44,504 bases of DNA, taken from contig NZ_MZMV01000057.1 of NCBI RefSeq assembly GCF_002210435.1, forward strand, positions 1-44,504, given 5' to 3'. Positions 30,856 to 40,084 of the stretch are shown here, in pieces (the first letter of the stretch is position 1; each line of letters begins with the position of its first letter). The position numbers were made by a program, and so were the translations under genes. The notes below the pieces were generated by a model that worked only from the letters and a program-made list of their open reading frames with translations, was not told the origin of the DNA and made no database searches. The stretch comes from Micromonospora wenchangensis (GTDB taxonomy: Bacteria > Actinomycetota > Actinomycetes > Mycobacteriales > Micromonosporaceae).

Positions 30856-31023
30856 TCAGCCGGCGACGCGGCGGCGGGTCGCGATGAGCTGGCGCAGCCG
30901 CTCGGTGCGTTCCCGCTGCGGCCGTTCCCGCTGGCGTACCGCGCGGGCTCCCGCCAGCTCGGCGAGAATCTGGAGGCGGCGGCGGCTCCGCTCGGAGTCG
31001 AGCCGCGGGGTGTTCCAGGCCAT
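30856..31023 (-). CDS. Small basic hypothetical protein (55 aa)
   Basis: Begins MAWNTPRLDSERSRRRLQIL and is Arg-rich and helical throughout (RQRERPQRERTERLRQLIATRRRVAG). ATG at 31023, ribosome site weak. The codon pattern is consistent with coding but the length makes this uncertain. No known domain. Confidence 0.45.
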   Translation of the reverse strand: MAWNTPRLDSERSRRRLQILAELAGARAVRQRERPQRERTERLRQLIATRRRVAG

Positions 31024-31096
31024 ACCGAAGAGCGTCCCCAGTCACAGCGGGTACGTCAAGATGGTGCGGCAAACGAAGCCGCGTGATGACGCTGGG

Positions 31097-31465
31097 TCAC
31101 CACATCGGCCAGTCCGCGCTGACCGCCCACCGCACCACGACGACCGCGAACGCGATGCTCCAGCCACCGGCGGTGACGATGGCGACGCCCGTGCCGGCCC
31201 CCCGGTCGCCGTACCGGACCAGGGCGAACGCGGCGAGCCAGGCGAGCACGCCGGCGATCGCCGTCCACCAGGCGTAGCTTGCGACGTCGTGGCCGAGCAG
31301 CCCGAAGAGCACCAGCCAGGCGGCGGCGAGGGCACCACCGGAGGCCACCGCCGCACCGGTGACGGGGTGTGGTTCCCGCCACGTCGGCCGGCGGGGCGGA
31401 CCGGCGGGAAAGAGCCCCGAGGCGGCGTACGGGACGCGTCCGGGCTGGTGGTCGGTCATGGTCAC
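31097..31465 (-). CDS. Small membrane protein, three to four helices
   Basis: 122 residues. A Pro-rich N-terminus (residues 1-36) is followed by hydrophobic segments AAVASGGALAAAWLVLFGLLG, VASYAWWTAIAGVLAWLAAFALV and GTGVAIVTAGGWSIAFAVVVV. The start is GTG at 31465 (GGAGG 7 nt upstream) or ATG at 31459. Unknown function; actinobacterial membrane protein. Confidence 0.68.
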   Translation of the reverse strand: MTMTDHQPGRVPYAASGLFPAGPPRRPTWREPHPVTGAAVASGGALAAAWLVLFGLLGHDVASYAWWTAIAGVLAWLAAFALVRYGDRGAGTGVAIVTAGGWSIAFAVVVVRWAVSADWPMW

Positions 31466-31603
31466 TGCTCCCCCTCCGGCCGGACGGAACCCCTCGCACC
31501 GTCACCGGCCGGGTTCGGGTCGGCGAGCCGTTCCGGTAGCCGTCGCCGGGCGGATGCCGCTGGCGGTGCGACCTCCACGGTAGCCGTCTGTCAGGATGTC
31601 CGA

Positions 31604-32374
31604 ATGTCCCTGCTGCGTCCCGGCCCACGGCGTACCCGTCCGGCGTACCCCGTGCTGCTGCTCGCGGCGGCGGTGCTGGCGGGGTGCGGCACGGACGAGC
31701 CGGTCGCGGGCCCGGTCTGGGACGGCCCGTCGACGGTGGCGACGGGCGACCAGCCGGCGACCCCGACGGCCCCGGCCGGCAGCCAGTCGGGCAGCCCGAC
31801 GCCGACCGTGACGCCGTCGGCCACGCCGGACGCGGCGGCGCTGCGCCGGGTCTTCCCGGTACGGGCCGGCAACGTCGACTACCACCCGACGCACTCGGGG
31901 TATCCGGGCACCGACATCTTTGCCGACTGCGGTGAGCCGGTGGTGGCGGTCACCGACGGGACGGTCCTGGAGGTGAGCCGGGTGGACCGGTTCCGCAGGA
32001 ACGGGCCGCTGGGGCCGTACAACGGTGGCCTGTCGGTGTCGTTGCTGGGCGACGACGGGGTGCGGTACTACGGGTCGCACCTGAGCGTGGTCAGCCCGGG
32101 GATCGAGGCCGGGATCCGGGTGCGTTCCGGGCAGCAGCTCGGTGAGGTGGGCCGGACGGGGAACGCGAACAACGTCTGTCACCTGCACTTCGGGTTGTCG
32201 CCGAAGTGCACCGGGCACGACGACTGGTGGATCCGGCGGGGCGTGGTGTGGCCGGCGAAGTACCTGGACTCGTGGCGGAAGAAGGGCAACCGGTCGCCGG
32301 TGGCGGCGGTGACCGCCTGGGAGCGGGAGCACGGGTGTCCGCGCGCGCCGCGCGGCTCCTCCGGGGCGGGCTGA
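31604..32374 (+). CDS. M23-family (LytM/peptidoglycan endopeptidase-like) lipoprotein
   Basis: 256 residues. PVLLLAAAVLAGC is a lipoprotein signal with lipobox LAGC (Cys at about 28). A Thr/Pro/Ser linker runs to about 80. The M23 domain has H97 (HSGYPGTDIF, with D104) and H193-x-H195 (HLHFG), the zinc ligands of LytM peptidases. All ligands are present, so it may be active on cell-wall crosslinks, anchored to the outer face of the membrane. ATG at 31604 gives the signal peptide directly at the N-terminus. Confidence 0.88.
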   Translation: MSLLRPGPRRTRPAYPVLLLAAAVLAGCGTDEPVAGPVWDGPSTVATGDQPATPTAPAGSQSGSPTPTVTPSATPDAAALRRVFPVRAGNVDYHPTHSGYPGTDIFADCGEPVVAVTDGTVLEVSRVDRFRRNGPLGPYNGGLSVSLLGDDGVRYYGSHLSVVSPGIEAGIRVRSGQQLGEVGRTGNANNVCHLHFGLSPKCTGHDDWWIRRGVVWPAKYLDSWRKKGNRSPVAAVTAWEREHGCPRAPRGSSGAG

Positions 32375-32408
32375 CCGGGGCCGACGGCGGCGTCATCGGC
32401 CGTACGCA

Positions 32409-32462
32409 TTGACGTAGGTATTACTCGTCGGTTAACGTCCCGGGCAGAGAGAGCGCTCTCTC
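32409..32462 (+). promoter_or_regulatory. Promoter and LacI-type operator of the GH81 gene
   Basis: TTGACG (32409-32414) is a good -35; the -10 17 bp on (TTAACG, 32432-32437) is weak. The perfect 16-bp palindrome GAGAGAGCGCTCTCTC (32447-32462) lies about at the transcription start. The centre GAGCGCTC is that of the CebR/CelR class of LacI-family operators that control polysaccharide hydrolases in actinomycetes. Confidence 0.68.
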
Positions 32463-32533
32463 GACCCATGAAACCCTCGAATTCCGACGAACCGCGCGCA
32501 GTTGGCCCACCCGCCCCGCGCGGAGGAGGCACG

Positions 32534-35479
32534 ATGACACCTCCCGTCCCCCGCCGCCGCGCCCCCTGGGTGCTCGCCGCCACCACCGCCCTGACCGTCC
32601 TCGTCGGCGGTCTCACCCTCACCACCGCCGACGCCCCCGCCGAGGCCGCCACCGTCGGCGCCGGCAGCTACACCACCGACCCGGTCGGCCCGCTGCCCAC
32701 CGGCTGCGGCGCACTGTCCACCAACCCCCGCCAGTTCGCCACCGCCAACGCCCCCGCCGGTCCGGTACCCACCAACGACTGGTGGTCGTCGCTGCTGTGG
32801 AAGAAGACGAACTGCTCCTACAGCGAACCGCTGCACGCCCACCCGGTGTCCTACCAGCCGTTCGGCGACGGGCTCGGCTTCTCGGCACCGTCGGCCGCCA
32901 CCGTCAGCGGCACCGCGACCGGGGTCGGCGAGTTCAAGTACACCTACACCGAGGACATCCGGGTCGGCGTGGCCGCGCTCGGCGCACCGGTGGTCAAGGT
33001 CGACGACTGGACGGACTGGACGGTCAGCCCGTACTGGAGTGACGGGGCACGGACCCTGCGCGCCACCATCGGCCACGGGCTGCCGTTCGCCTACTTCCAG
33101 GCCAGCGGCGGCGACGCCCAGATCAACCCGACCGGCGGCGCGGCCACCGTCTGGTCCAACAACGGCGGCACCATCGGCTTCACCGTCCGGGGCCACGATT
33201 ACGTCGGGTACGCCCCGACCGGCGCGACCTGGTCCGTCACCAACGGACGGATCACCTCCAGCCTGGCCGGCAAGGGCTACTTCTCGATCGCCCTGCTGCC
33301 GCCCACCACCGACGCCACCGCCCGCGCCTCGCTCGCCACGAGCTACGGCCGGTACGCCCACGCGCACGTCACCGGCACCCGGGTCGGCTACACCTACGAC
33401 CCGGCGACCAGCACCGTGACCACCACGTACTCGTTCACCACCACCGCCCGGGAGGGCACCGCCACGCAGACCGTGGTCAGCCTCTACCCGCACCAGTGGA
33501 AGGCGCTCGCCGGCAGCACGCCGCTCACCCAGACCTACCCGTCGGCACGCGGCCGGATGAAGGTGCTGACCGGGGTGGCCTCCTTCCGCACCGCGATGAA
33601 GTTCCACGGGGTGCTGCCCGAGGTGCCCGCCGTGGCCACCGGCTCCGGGTCCGACCTGGCCCAACTGAAGGAACAGCTCGCCGCGGTCCGGGGCAACCCG
33701 ATGGACCAGCGCGGCACCGACACCTACTGGACCGGCAAGGGCCTCGGCCGGGCCGCCCGGATCGCCGAGATCGCCGACCAGGTCGGCGACACCGAGACCC
33801 GCAACGCGGCGCTGGCCGCCATCCGGAGCACCCTGACCGACTGGTTCACCGCCACCCCGGGCAAGGCCGCGAAGGTCTTCTACTACGACCGCAACTGGGG
33901 CACCCTGATCGGCTACCCGGCGTCGTACGGGTCCGACCAGGAACTCAACGACCACCACTTCCACTACGGGTACTTCATCGCGGCGGCGGCGACGCTCGCC
34001 AAGTTCGACCCGGCGTGGGCCGCGCAGAGCCAGTACGGTGGCATGGTCGACCTGCTCATCCGGGACGCCAACAACTACCAGCGCTCCGACACCCGCTTCC
34101 CCTACCTGCGGGACTTCGACATCTACGCCGGGCACGACTGGGCCTCCGGGCACGGCTCGTTCAACGCCGGTAACAACCAGGAGTCCTCGTCGGAGGGGAT
34201 GAACTTCGCCAACGCGCTGATCCAGTGGGGTCAGGCCACCGGCGACACCGCCGTCCGGGACGCGGGCGTGTTCATCTACACCACCCAGGCCGCCACGATC
34301 CAGGAGTACTGGTTCGACGTCGACGACGAGAACTACCCGGCGGCGTTCGGGCACTCCACCGTCGGCATGGTCTGGGGCGACGGTGGGGCGTATGCCACCT
34401 GGTTCAGCGCCGAGCCGGAGATGATCCAGGGCATCAACATGCTCCCCGTCACCGGCGGCCACCTGTACCTCGGCTACCGGCCGGCCTACAACAAGGCCAA
34501 CTACGCCGAACTGGTCCGCAACAACGGCGGCGAACCCACCGTGTGGCAGGACATCCACTGGCAGTTCCTCGCCCTCGGCGACCCGGACGCGGCGCTGGCC
34601 AAGCTGCGGGCCAACCCCGGCTACACCCCGGAGGAGGGCGAGAGCCGGGCGCACACCTTCCACTGGGTCCGCAACCTCGCCGCGCTCGGCCAGGTCGACA
34701 CCACGGTCACCGCCAGCCACCCGCTGGCCGCCGTGTTCAACCGCAACGGCGCACGCACCTACGTGGCCAGCAACATCACCGCCGCGCCGCTGACCGTACG
34801 GTTCTCCGACGGGACCGGTCTCACCGTGGCCGCCGGGAAGACCGCCACGACCGGGGCGTACACCTGGAGCGGCGGCAACGCGGCCGGCGGCACCAACCCG
34901 AGCCCGACGCCGACCACCTCCCCAACGCCGTCGCCCACCCCGACGCCGACCCCGACCGGGCCGTCGCCGAGCCCGACCAGCCCGACCTCGCCGCCGACCA
35001 CCCCGCCGGCCGGCTCGCCGACCCGGTTCCTGCTGCCCGGTGGCGGGCTCGGTTCGGCCGGCAGCGCGGCGACGACCACCGTCCCCGGCTCCGGGGGCGC
35101 GAACCACGACGGCACCCCCAGCAACCCGGTGGTGTTCACCGCGACCCGGCTCAACCTCGCCTACACCGGCGGCCAGACCGGGTTCGACCTGTTCCTCGAC
35201 GCCGGCCAGTCGGTCGGCAACGGGGTGCAGGCCCGGGTCTCCTACGACCTGACCGGGGACGGCACCTTCGACCGGGTGGAGACCTACCGGTACTTCGCCA
35301 CCGACCCGGTGCCCGGCTACGAGCACTACACGCAGAACGCCGGCCTACAGTCGGCCACCGGCGCGCTGGGCAATCTCTCCGGCGGCACGGTGAAGGTGGA
35401 GGTGTGGTCGGCTATCGGCGTCAACCCGTCCACCCTCGGCACCGGCAACCAGTCGGTGGTGAAGCTGCCGTACTCCTGA
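32534..35479 (+). CDS. Secreted glycoside hydrolase family 81 endo-beta-1,3-glucanase with C-terminal binding domain
   Basis: 981 residues. The signal peptide (RRRAPWVLAATTALTVLVGG) is Arg-rich and could use Tat. The GH81 body follows to about residue 775: NDWWSSLLWKK, HYGYFIAAAATLAKFDP, RDFDIYAGHDWASGH (D535) and NNQESSSEGMNFANAL (E550, E554), the conserved acidic centre. A Thr/Pro/Ser linker (about 790-835) leads to a C-terminal beta domain (RFLLPGGGLGSAGSAATTTV to end), probably a carbohydrate-binding module. It would cut laminarin, callose or fungal wall glucan. The ATG at 32534 follows GGAGGAGG. Confidence 0.92.
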   Translation: MTPPVPRRRAPWVLAATTALTVLVGGLTLTTADAPAEAATVGAGSYTTDPVGPLPTGCGALSTNPRQFATANAPAGPVPTNDWWSSLLWKKTNCSYSEPLHAHPVSYQPFGDGLGFSAPSAATVSGTATGVGEFKYTYTEDIRVGVAALGAPVVKVDDWTDWTVSPYWSDGARTLRATIGHGLPFAYFQASGGDAQINPTGGAATVWSNNGGTIGFTVRGHDYVGYAPTGATWSVTNGRITSSLAGKGYFSIALLPPTTDATARASLATSYGRYAHAHVTGTRVGYTYDPATSTVTTTYSFTTTAREGTATQTVVSLYPHQWKALAGSTPLTQTYPSARGRMKVLTGVASFRTAMKFHGVLPEVPAVATGSGSDLAQLKEQLAAVRGNPMDQRGTDTYWTGKGLGRAARIAEIADQVGDTETRNAALAAIRSTLTDWFTATPGKAAKVFYYDRNWGTLIGYPASYGSDQELNDHHFHYGYFIAAAATLAKFDPAWAAQSQYGGMVDLLIRDANNYQRSDTRFPYLRDFDIYAGHDWASGHGSFNAGNNQESSSEGMNFANALIQWGQATGDTAVRDAGVFIYTTQAATIQEYWFDVDDENYPAAFGHSTVGMVWGDGGAYATWFSAEPEMIQGINMLPVTGGHLYLGYRPAYNKANYAELVRNNGGEPTVWQDIHWQFLALGDPDAALAKLRANPGYTPEEGESRAHTFHWVRNLAALGQVDTTVTASHPLAAVFNRNGARTYVASNITAAPLTVRFSDGTGLTVAAGKTATTGAYTWSGGNAAGGTNPSPTPTTSPTPSPTPTPTPTGPSPSPTSPTSPPTTPPAGSPTRFLLPGGGLGSAGSAATTTVPGSGGANHDGTPSNPVVFTATRLNLAYTGGQTGFDLFLDAGQSVGNGVQARVSYDLTGDGTFDRVETYRYFATDPVPGYEHYTQNAGLQSATGALGNLSGGTVKVEVWSAIGVNPSTLGTGNQSVVKLPYS

Positions 35480-35500
35480 TCCGTCTCCCCCGCGTACCCC

Positions 35501-35535
35501 CCGCGCCGCCGGTCGTCCCCCGACCGGCGGCGCGG
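35501..35535 (+). terminator. Terminator after the GH81 gene
   Basis: CCGCGCCGCCGGTCG (35501-35515) and CGACCGGCGGCGCGG (35521-35535) form a perfect 15-bp stem with loop TCCCC. Confidence 0.8.
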
Positions 35536-35553
35536 GCGCGTAGGTTGCCATCC

Positions 35554-36618
35554 ATGAGCGCCAGAGACCCCGTCGCCGACCTGCGCCGGATCGCGTTCCT
35601 GCTGGAGCGGGCCAACGAGGCCACCTACCGGGTACGCGCGTTCCGCTCGGCGGCGACCGCCCTGGCCGCGCTGCCGGCGACGGAGCTGGCGGAGCGGGCG
35701 CGGGCCGGCACGCTCACCGACCTGCCCGGGGTCGGCGACGTCACCGCCCGCTGCGTCACCGAGTCGCTGGCCGGCGAGGAACCGGTCTACCTGCGCCGGC
35801 TGGTCGCCACCGAGGGCGTCGACCTCGACGAGGCGGCCGGCGCGCTGCGGGCCGCGCTGCGCGGCGACTGCCACACCCACTCGGACTGGTCCGACGGCGG
35901 GTCACCGATCGAGGAGATGGCGCTCGCCGCGGTCGAACTCGGCCACGAGTACGTGGTGCTGACCGACCACTCGCCCCGGTTGACGGTGGCCCGGGGCCTC
36001 ACCGCCGACCGGCTGCGCCGGCAGCTCGACCACGTGGCGGCGGTGAACGCGGCGCTGCCCGAGGGGTTCCGCATCCTCACCGGGATCGAGGTGGACATCC
36101 TCGCCGACGGCACCCTCGACCAGGACGAGGAGCTGCTGGCCCGGCTCGACGTGGTGGTCGGCTCGGTGCACAGCGGGCTGCGTGACGAGCGGGCCCGGAT
36201 GACCCGCCGGATGCTCACCGCGATCGCCAACCCGCACCTGGACATCCTCGGCCACTGCACCGGACGGATGGTGTCGTCCCGGCCGGCGGGGGTGACCGGT
36301 CCGGGTGACAAGGGGCACCGGGCGCGGACCCGCGCCGAGAGCGACTTCGACGCGGACGCGGTCTTCGCCGCCTGCGCCGAACACGACGTGGCCGTGGAGA
36401 TCAACTCCCGGCCGGAGCGGCAGGACCCGCCGAAGCGGCTGATCCGCCGCGCCCTGGAGGCCGGCTGCCGGTTCGCCATCGACACCGACGCGCACGCCCC
36501 CGGGCAGCTCGACTGGCAGCGGTTCGGCTGTGTGCGGGCAGCCCTGTGCGGCGTGCCCGCCGACCGGGTGGTCAACACCTGGCCGGCGGACCGCCTGCTC
36601 GACTGGGCCCGCGGCTGA
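35554..36618 (+). CDS. PHP-domain metal-dependent phosphoesterase with HhH region (PolX-tail-like)
   Basis: 354 residues. Residues 1-90 have helix-hairpin-helix signatures (ANEATYRVRAFRSAATALAALP, LTDLPGVGDVTARCV), as in PolX polymerases. The PHP domain then begins with GDCHTHSDWSDGG, followed by LTDHSPRL, GIEVDIL, VVGSVHSGL, LGHCTGR, VEINSRPER and IDTDAHAP, which supply the His/Asp/Glu metal ligands. No nucleotidyltransferase domain lies between, so it is a PHP protein retaining the DNA-binding part. It may be a DNA-end processing phosphoesterase or histidinol-phosphatase relative. Confidence 0.87.
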   Translation: MSARDPVADLRRIAFLLERANEATYRVRAFRSAATALAALPATELAERARAGTLTDLPGVGDVTARCVTESLAGEEPVYLRRLVATEGVDLDEAAGALRAALRGDCHTHSDWSDGGSPIEEMALAAVELGHEYVVLTDHSPRLTVARGLTADRLRRQLDHVAAVNAALPEGFRILTGIEVDILADGTLDQDEELLARLDVVVGSVHSGLRDERARMTRRMLTAIANPHLDILGHCTGRMVSSRPAGVTGPGDKGHRARTRAESDFDADAVFAACAEHDVAVEINSRPERQDPPKRLIRRALEAGCRFAIDTDAHAPGQLDWQRFGCVRAALCGVPADRVVNTWPADRLLDWARG

Positions 36619-36680
36619 TCCACCCCGGTTCGGCCAAACACACTCGACAACCGGCCCCGACGGTCACGTAGGGTCGCAGC

Positions 36681-38351
36681 GTGGGACGAATCGATGACCT
36701 CGCGAACCGGTACGTGGCCGACTGGGCGCAGCTGAGCCCGACCGGCGCCACCTACGTCGGCATCGCCGGCTACGACGACCAGCTCGACGACCTCTCGCCC
36801 GCCGGTTACGAGGCACGGGCCGAACTCACCCGGCGGACCCTCACCGACCTGGACGTGACCGAGCCGGAGTCCGAGGCGGAGCGGACCGCCAAGGAGGCGA
36901 TGCAGGAGCGCCTGGGGCTGGAGCTGGCCCGGCACGACGCGGGCGAGATCACCAGCGAGGTGAACGTCATCGCCAGCGGCCTGCACGAGGTCCGGATGGT
37001 CTTCGACCTGATGCCCACCGAGGGTGAGCAGGGCCGGGCCGCCGTCGCCGCCCGGCTCAACCGGTTCGCCGCCACGCTGGAGGGCTACAAGACCACGCTG
37101 CGCGAGGCCGCCGCCGCCGGCCGGGTCAGCTCCAAGGTGCAGTTGACCGAGGTGGCCAAGCAGTGCGACACCTGGACGGACCCGCACGGCGACAACTTCT
37201 TCCACGGGCTGGTGCAGCGGCTGGACACCGACGGCACGCTCGGTGCCGAGCTGCGCCGGGGCGCGGCGGCGGCGACCGCGGCGACCGCCGAGTTCGGCCA
37301 GTTCCTGCGTACCGAGCTGGTTCCGCTGGGGCGGGACAAGCAGGCCGCCGGCCGGGAACGGTACGAGCTGGCCTCGCAGTACTTCCTCGGCGCGAAGGTC
37401 GACCTCGACGAGACGTACGCCTGGGGGTTCGCGGAGCTGGCCCGGTTGGAGGCCGAGATGCGGATGGTGTCGGGCCGGATCGCCGGCCCGGGTGCCACCA
37501 TCGACGAGGCGGTGGCCGTGCTGGACGCCGACCCGGCCCGCACCATCCAGGGCAAGGAGGCGTTCCGCGACTGGATGCAGGCGCTTGCCGACAAGGCGAT
37601 CAGCGAGCTGCACGGCACCCACTTCGACATCCCCGAGCAGGTCCGGCGGATCGAGTGCTGCCTCGCCCCGACCAGCGACGGGGCGATCTACTACACCGGG
37701 CCGAGCGAGGACTTCTCCCGCCCTGGGCGGATGTGGTGGGCGGTCCCCCAGGGCGTCACCGACTTCTCCACCTGGCGCGAGGTGACCACCGTCTACCACG
37801 AGGGCGTCCCCGGCCACCACCTCCAGGTCGCGCAGACCGCCGTCCGGGCGGAGCTGCTCAACCGCTGGCAGCGGCTGCTGTGCTGGGTCTCCGGCCACGG
37901 CGAGGGCTGGGCGCTCTACTCCGAGCGGCTGATGGACGAGCTGGGCTACCTGGAGGACCCGGGCGACAAGCTCGGCATGCTCGACGGGCAGGCGTTCCGG
38001 GCGGCCCGGGTGATCGTCGACATCGGCATGCACCTGGAGCTGGAGATCCCCCGGGACAACCCGTTCGGCTTCCACCCGGGCGAGCGGTGGACGCCGGAGC
38101 TGGGCTGGGAGTTCATGCGGGCGCACTGCCGGGTGCCGGACGAGAACCTGCGCTTCGAACTGAACCGCTACCTGGGCTGGCCGGGGCAGGCGCCGTCGTA
38201 CAAGGTGGGCGAGCGGATCTGGCTCCAGGCCCGGGAGGAGGCGATGGCCCGCAAGGGCGCCGACTTCGACCTGAAGGAGTTCCACCGGCAGGCACTCGAC
38301 CTGGGTGCGCTCGGCCTCGACCCGCTGCGCCGGGCCCTGGCCCGGCTCTGA
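36681..38351 (+). CDS. DUF885 family protein (putative metallo-carboxypeptidase)
   Basis: 556 residues, typical DUF885 length. The N-terminus MGRIDDLANRYVADWAQLSP and the motif YHEGVPGHHLQ (H373, E374, H379/H380) are diagnostic, together with GEGWALYSERLMDELG (second Glu region) and YSGPSE-like YYTGPSEDF. This is the HExxxGH zinc motif of the family, related to M32-like carboxypeptidases. No signal peptide, so cytoplasmic. GTG at 36681; the ribosome site is weak. Confidence 0.9.
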   Translation: MGRIDDLANRYVADWAQLSPTGATYVGIAGYDDQLDDLSPAGYEARAELTRRTLTDLDVTEPESEAERTAKEAMQERLGLELARHDAGEITSEVNVIASGLHEVRMVFDLMPTEGEQGRAAVAARLNRFAATLEGYKTTLREAAAAGRVSSKVQLTEVAKQCDTWTDPHGDNFFHGLVQRLDTDGTLGAELRRGAAAATAATAEFGQFLRTELVPLGRDKQAAGRERYELASQYFLGAKVDLDETYAWGFAELARLEAEMRMVSGRIAGPGATIDEAVAVLDADPARTIQGKEAFRDWMQALADKAISELHGTHFDIPEQVRRIECCLAPTSDGAIYYTGPSEDFSRPGRMWWAVPQGVTDFSTWREVTTVYHEGVPGHHLQVAQTAVRAELLNRWQRLLCWVSGHGEGWALYSERLMDELGYLEDPGDKLGMLDGQAFRAARVIVDIGMHLELEIPRDNPFGFHPGERWTPELGWEFMRAHCRVPDENLRFELNRYLGWPGQAPSYKVGERIWLQAREEAMARKGADFDLKEFHRQALDLGALGLDPLRRALARL

Positions 38352-38381
38352 TCCGCCCCGCCGGTCGGCGTGACGGGTGGT

Positions 38382-38407
38382 CGGGGGCGGGCGGGTGCCC
38401 GCCCCCG
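38382..38407. terminator. Bidirectional terminator between DUF885 and DUF6114 genes
   Basis: CGGGGGCGGGC (38382-38392) and GCCCGCCCCCG (38397-38407) form a perfect 11-bp stem with loop GGGT between converging genes. Confidence 0.75.
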
Positions 38408-38432
38408 ACACACCGTGGGGGTGGGAGCAGGG

Positions 38433-40004
38433 TCAGGAGAGGCTCAACGCCAGTGCCGGGCGGGCGGTCAGCGTGTCCGAGTCGACGAACGCCAGGTCGA
38501 TCGCGGGGTCGGTGAAGGTGATCGGGATCGGCGAGGTGACCGGGATGCCGTCGGGGAGCGGCAGGTCGGGGGTCAGCGTGATGGTGATGCCGAGCAGCTT
38601 GCCGACGAACCGGGTGGCGTAGAACGCGACGTCGCCCTGCACCGTCAGCTCGTCGGTGACGTACCGCTGGTGGCGGCCCGCCGGACCGTCCGCGACCAGG
38701 CTGAAGTCGGTGGTGACCGCCCGGCTCATGCTGAACTTCAACGCCTTGAGCGTGCCGTCGGCGGTGGGCAGGTCGACGATGCCCTCGAACCGCAGCCCGG
38801 TCATGGTGACGCGGGTGCCGGTCAGCTTGGACGGCTGCCGGGCCACCGTCGGCTGCCCCGGCTCGGGGGCGATCCTCGGCAGCGGCTTGCCGACCTCGAC
38901 CCGCTTCGACGCGCGCGGCAGCGGCTTCCCGCAGGTTCCCCGGCCGGGCCGGGAGGATGCCGTCGGGGCCGGTGGGGTGGACCCGGTCGCCGGGACGGTC
39001 GCGCCCGGCCCCGGCCGGACCCCGGTACCGACGGCCGGTCTGCTGGCGCCGGGCTCCGGGGTGGGGGACGCCGCTGTCGTCTCGGCTTCGTCGCCACCGG
39101 TGAACAGGTCGGTGATGCCGTCGATGATGTCGGTGAGCAGGTTGCCGTCGGGCGTCTCGGCCGGCGTGGGGCTGGGGCTGGCCGGGACGGACGGAGGTGC
39201 GGAAGGTGCGGACGCGGTCTTCGTCGGCCCGGGGCAGGCCGGCTCCGCGAGCGCCGGCTGCGCTCCCCGGACCGCGAGCAACGTGGCCATGGCGGTGGTG
39301 GTCAGCACCAGCAGGGTCGCGTACAACCGTGGGTCGCGATGGTTCGGGCGGTAGGGGCCACCGTCCGGCTCGACCGTCGGCAGGATCTGCGTGGTGTCGG
39401 CGGTCCCGGCTCCCTCCCGGTCACCCCGGACCGCCTCCCGCAGCGGGTTCCGCGGTGGGGGCAACGTGTCGGTCAACGGCCCGGTGGTGTGCTCCTCCTG
39501 CCACGGCGGCATCAACTCGTCGACGAGGGGTGCCTCCCCGACTGCCGCACCCTCCTGCGCTGCCGTACCTCCCTCCGCCGGGCTCCGGTCGGCGGCGGAC
39601 AGGGGTGCCGGGGCACGGGCCGGGACCCAGGCGAAGCCCAGCGCGCTTCCCACCATGCCCAGGAACAGCCCGATGAAGAACCCACCGAGGTTGACCCCGA
39701 TCAGCGAGTAGACCGCCGTCACCGCCGCGATGACGGCGTAGAAGAGGCGCTGCTGCGGGGTGAACCACATCAGCATCCCGCAGGTGACCAGGATGACCGG
39801 GATCAGCCAGGACAGGAAGCCGGTCGGCCCCATCTGGAAGGTCAGGCCACCGAGACTCATCTGGGTGGTGGCGAAGATCTCCAGACCGGCCAGCGCGGTG
39901 AGGAGGCCGCCCCAGAACGGCCGTGCCCGCCGCCACCGCCGGAAGGCGCGCCAGGCCTGACCGATCCGGCTCTGTCGGGCGGGCCGCTCTTGGGCGGATG
40001 TCAC
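38433..40004 (-). CDS. DUF6114 membrane protein with long extracytoplasmic C-terminal domain
   Basis: 523 residues. The N-terminal 130 residues hold the DUF6114 membrane bundle (FWGGLLTALAGLEIFATTQMSL, LSWLIPVILVTCGMLMWFTP, FYAVIAAVTAVYSLIGVNLGGFFIGLFLGMVGSALGFAWVP). After a Pro/Ala linker, another helix near 245-260 and a second Pro/Ser/Thr linker comes a soluble beta-type C-terminal domain (RVTMTGLRFEGIVDLP...). This domain resembles the DUF6230 partner in style and may be a secreted module. GTG at 40004 behind AGGAGG. Likely one operon with the DUF6230 gene, 80 bp upstream. Function unknown. Confidence 0.84.
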   Translation of the reverse strand: MTSAQERPARQSRIGQAWRAFRRWRRARPFWGGLLTALAGLEIFATTQMSLGGLTFQMGPTGFLSWLIPVILVTCGMLMWFTPQQRLFYAVIAAVTAVYSLIGVNLGGFFIGLFLGMVGSALGFAWVPARAPAPLSAADRSPAEGGTAAQEGAAVGEAPLVDELMPPWQEEHTTGPLTDTLPPPRNPLREAVRGDREGAGTADTTQILPTVEPDGGPYRPNHRDPRLYATLLVLTTTAMATLLAVRGAQPALAEPACPGPTKTASAPSAPPSVPASPSPTPAETPDGNLLTDIIDGITDLFTGGDEAETTAASPTPEPGASRPAVGTGVRPGPGATVPATGSTPPAPTASSRPGRGTCGKPLPRASKRVEVGKPLPRIAPEPGQPTVARQPSKLTGTRVTMTGLRFEGIVDLPTADGTLKALKFSMSRAVTTDFSLVADGPAGRHQRYVTDELTVQGDVAFYATRFVGKLLGITITLTPDLPLPDGIPVTSPIPITFTDPAIDLAFVDSDTLTARPALALSLS

Positions 40005-40084
40005 GTGTCCTCCTGGCGATTCTGACGTCGGGTGGTACGGGCCGGGGCCCGCCGCGGGTGGCCGCCACGGGCCCGGTCCTCAGC

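Noticed and set aside
32432..35326. 964-codon leftward frame opposite the glucanase gene
   Set aside because: GC-skewed shadow of the GH81 gene; low-complexity Val/Gly/Arg composition and no domain.
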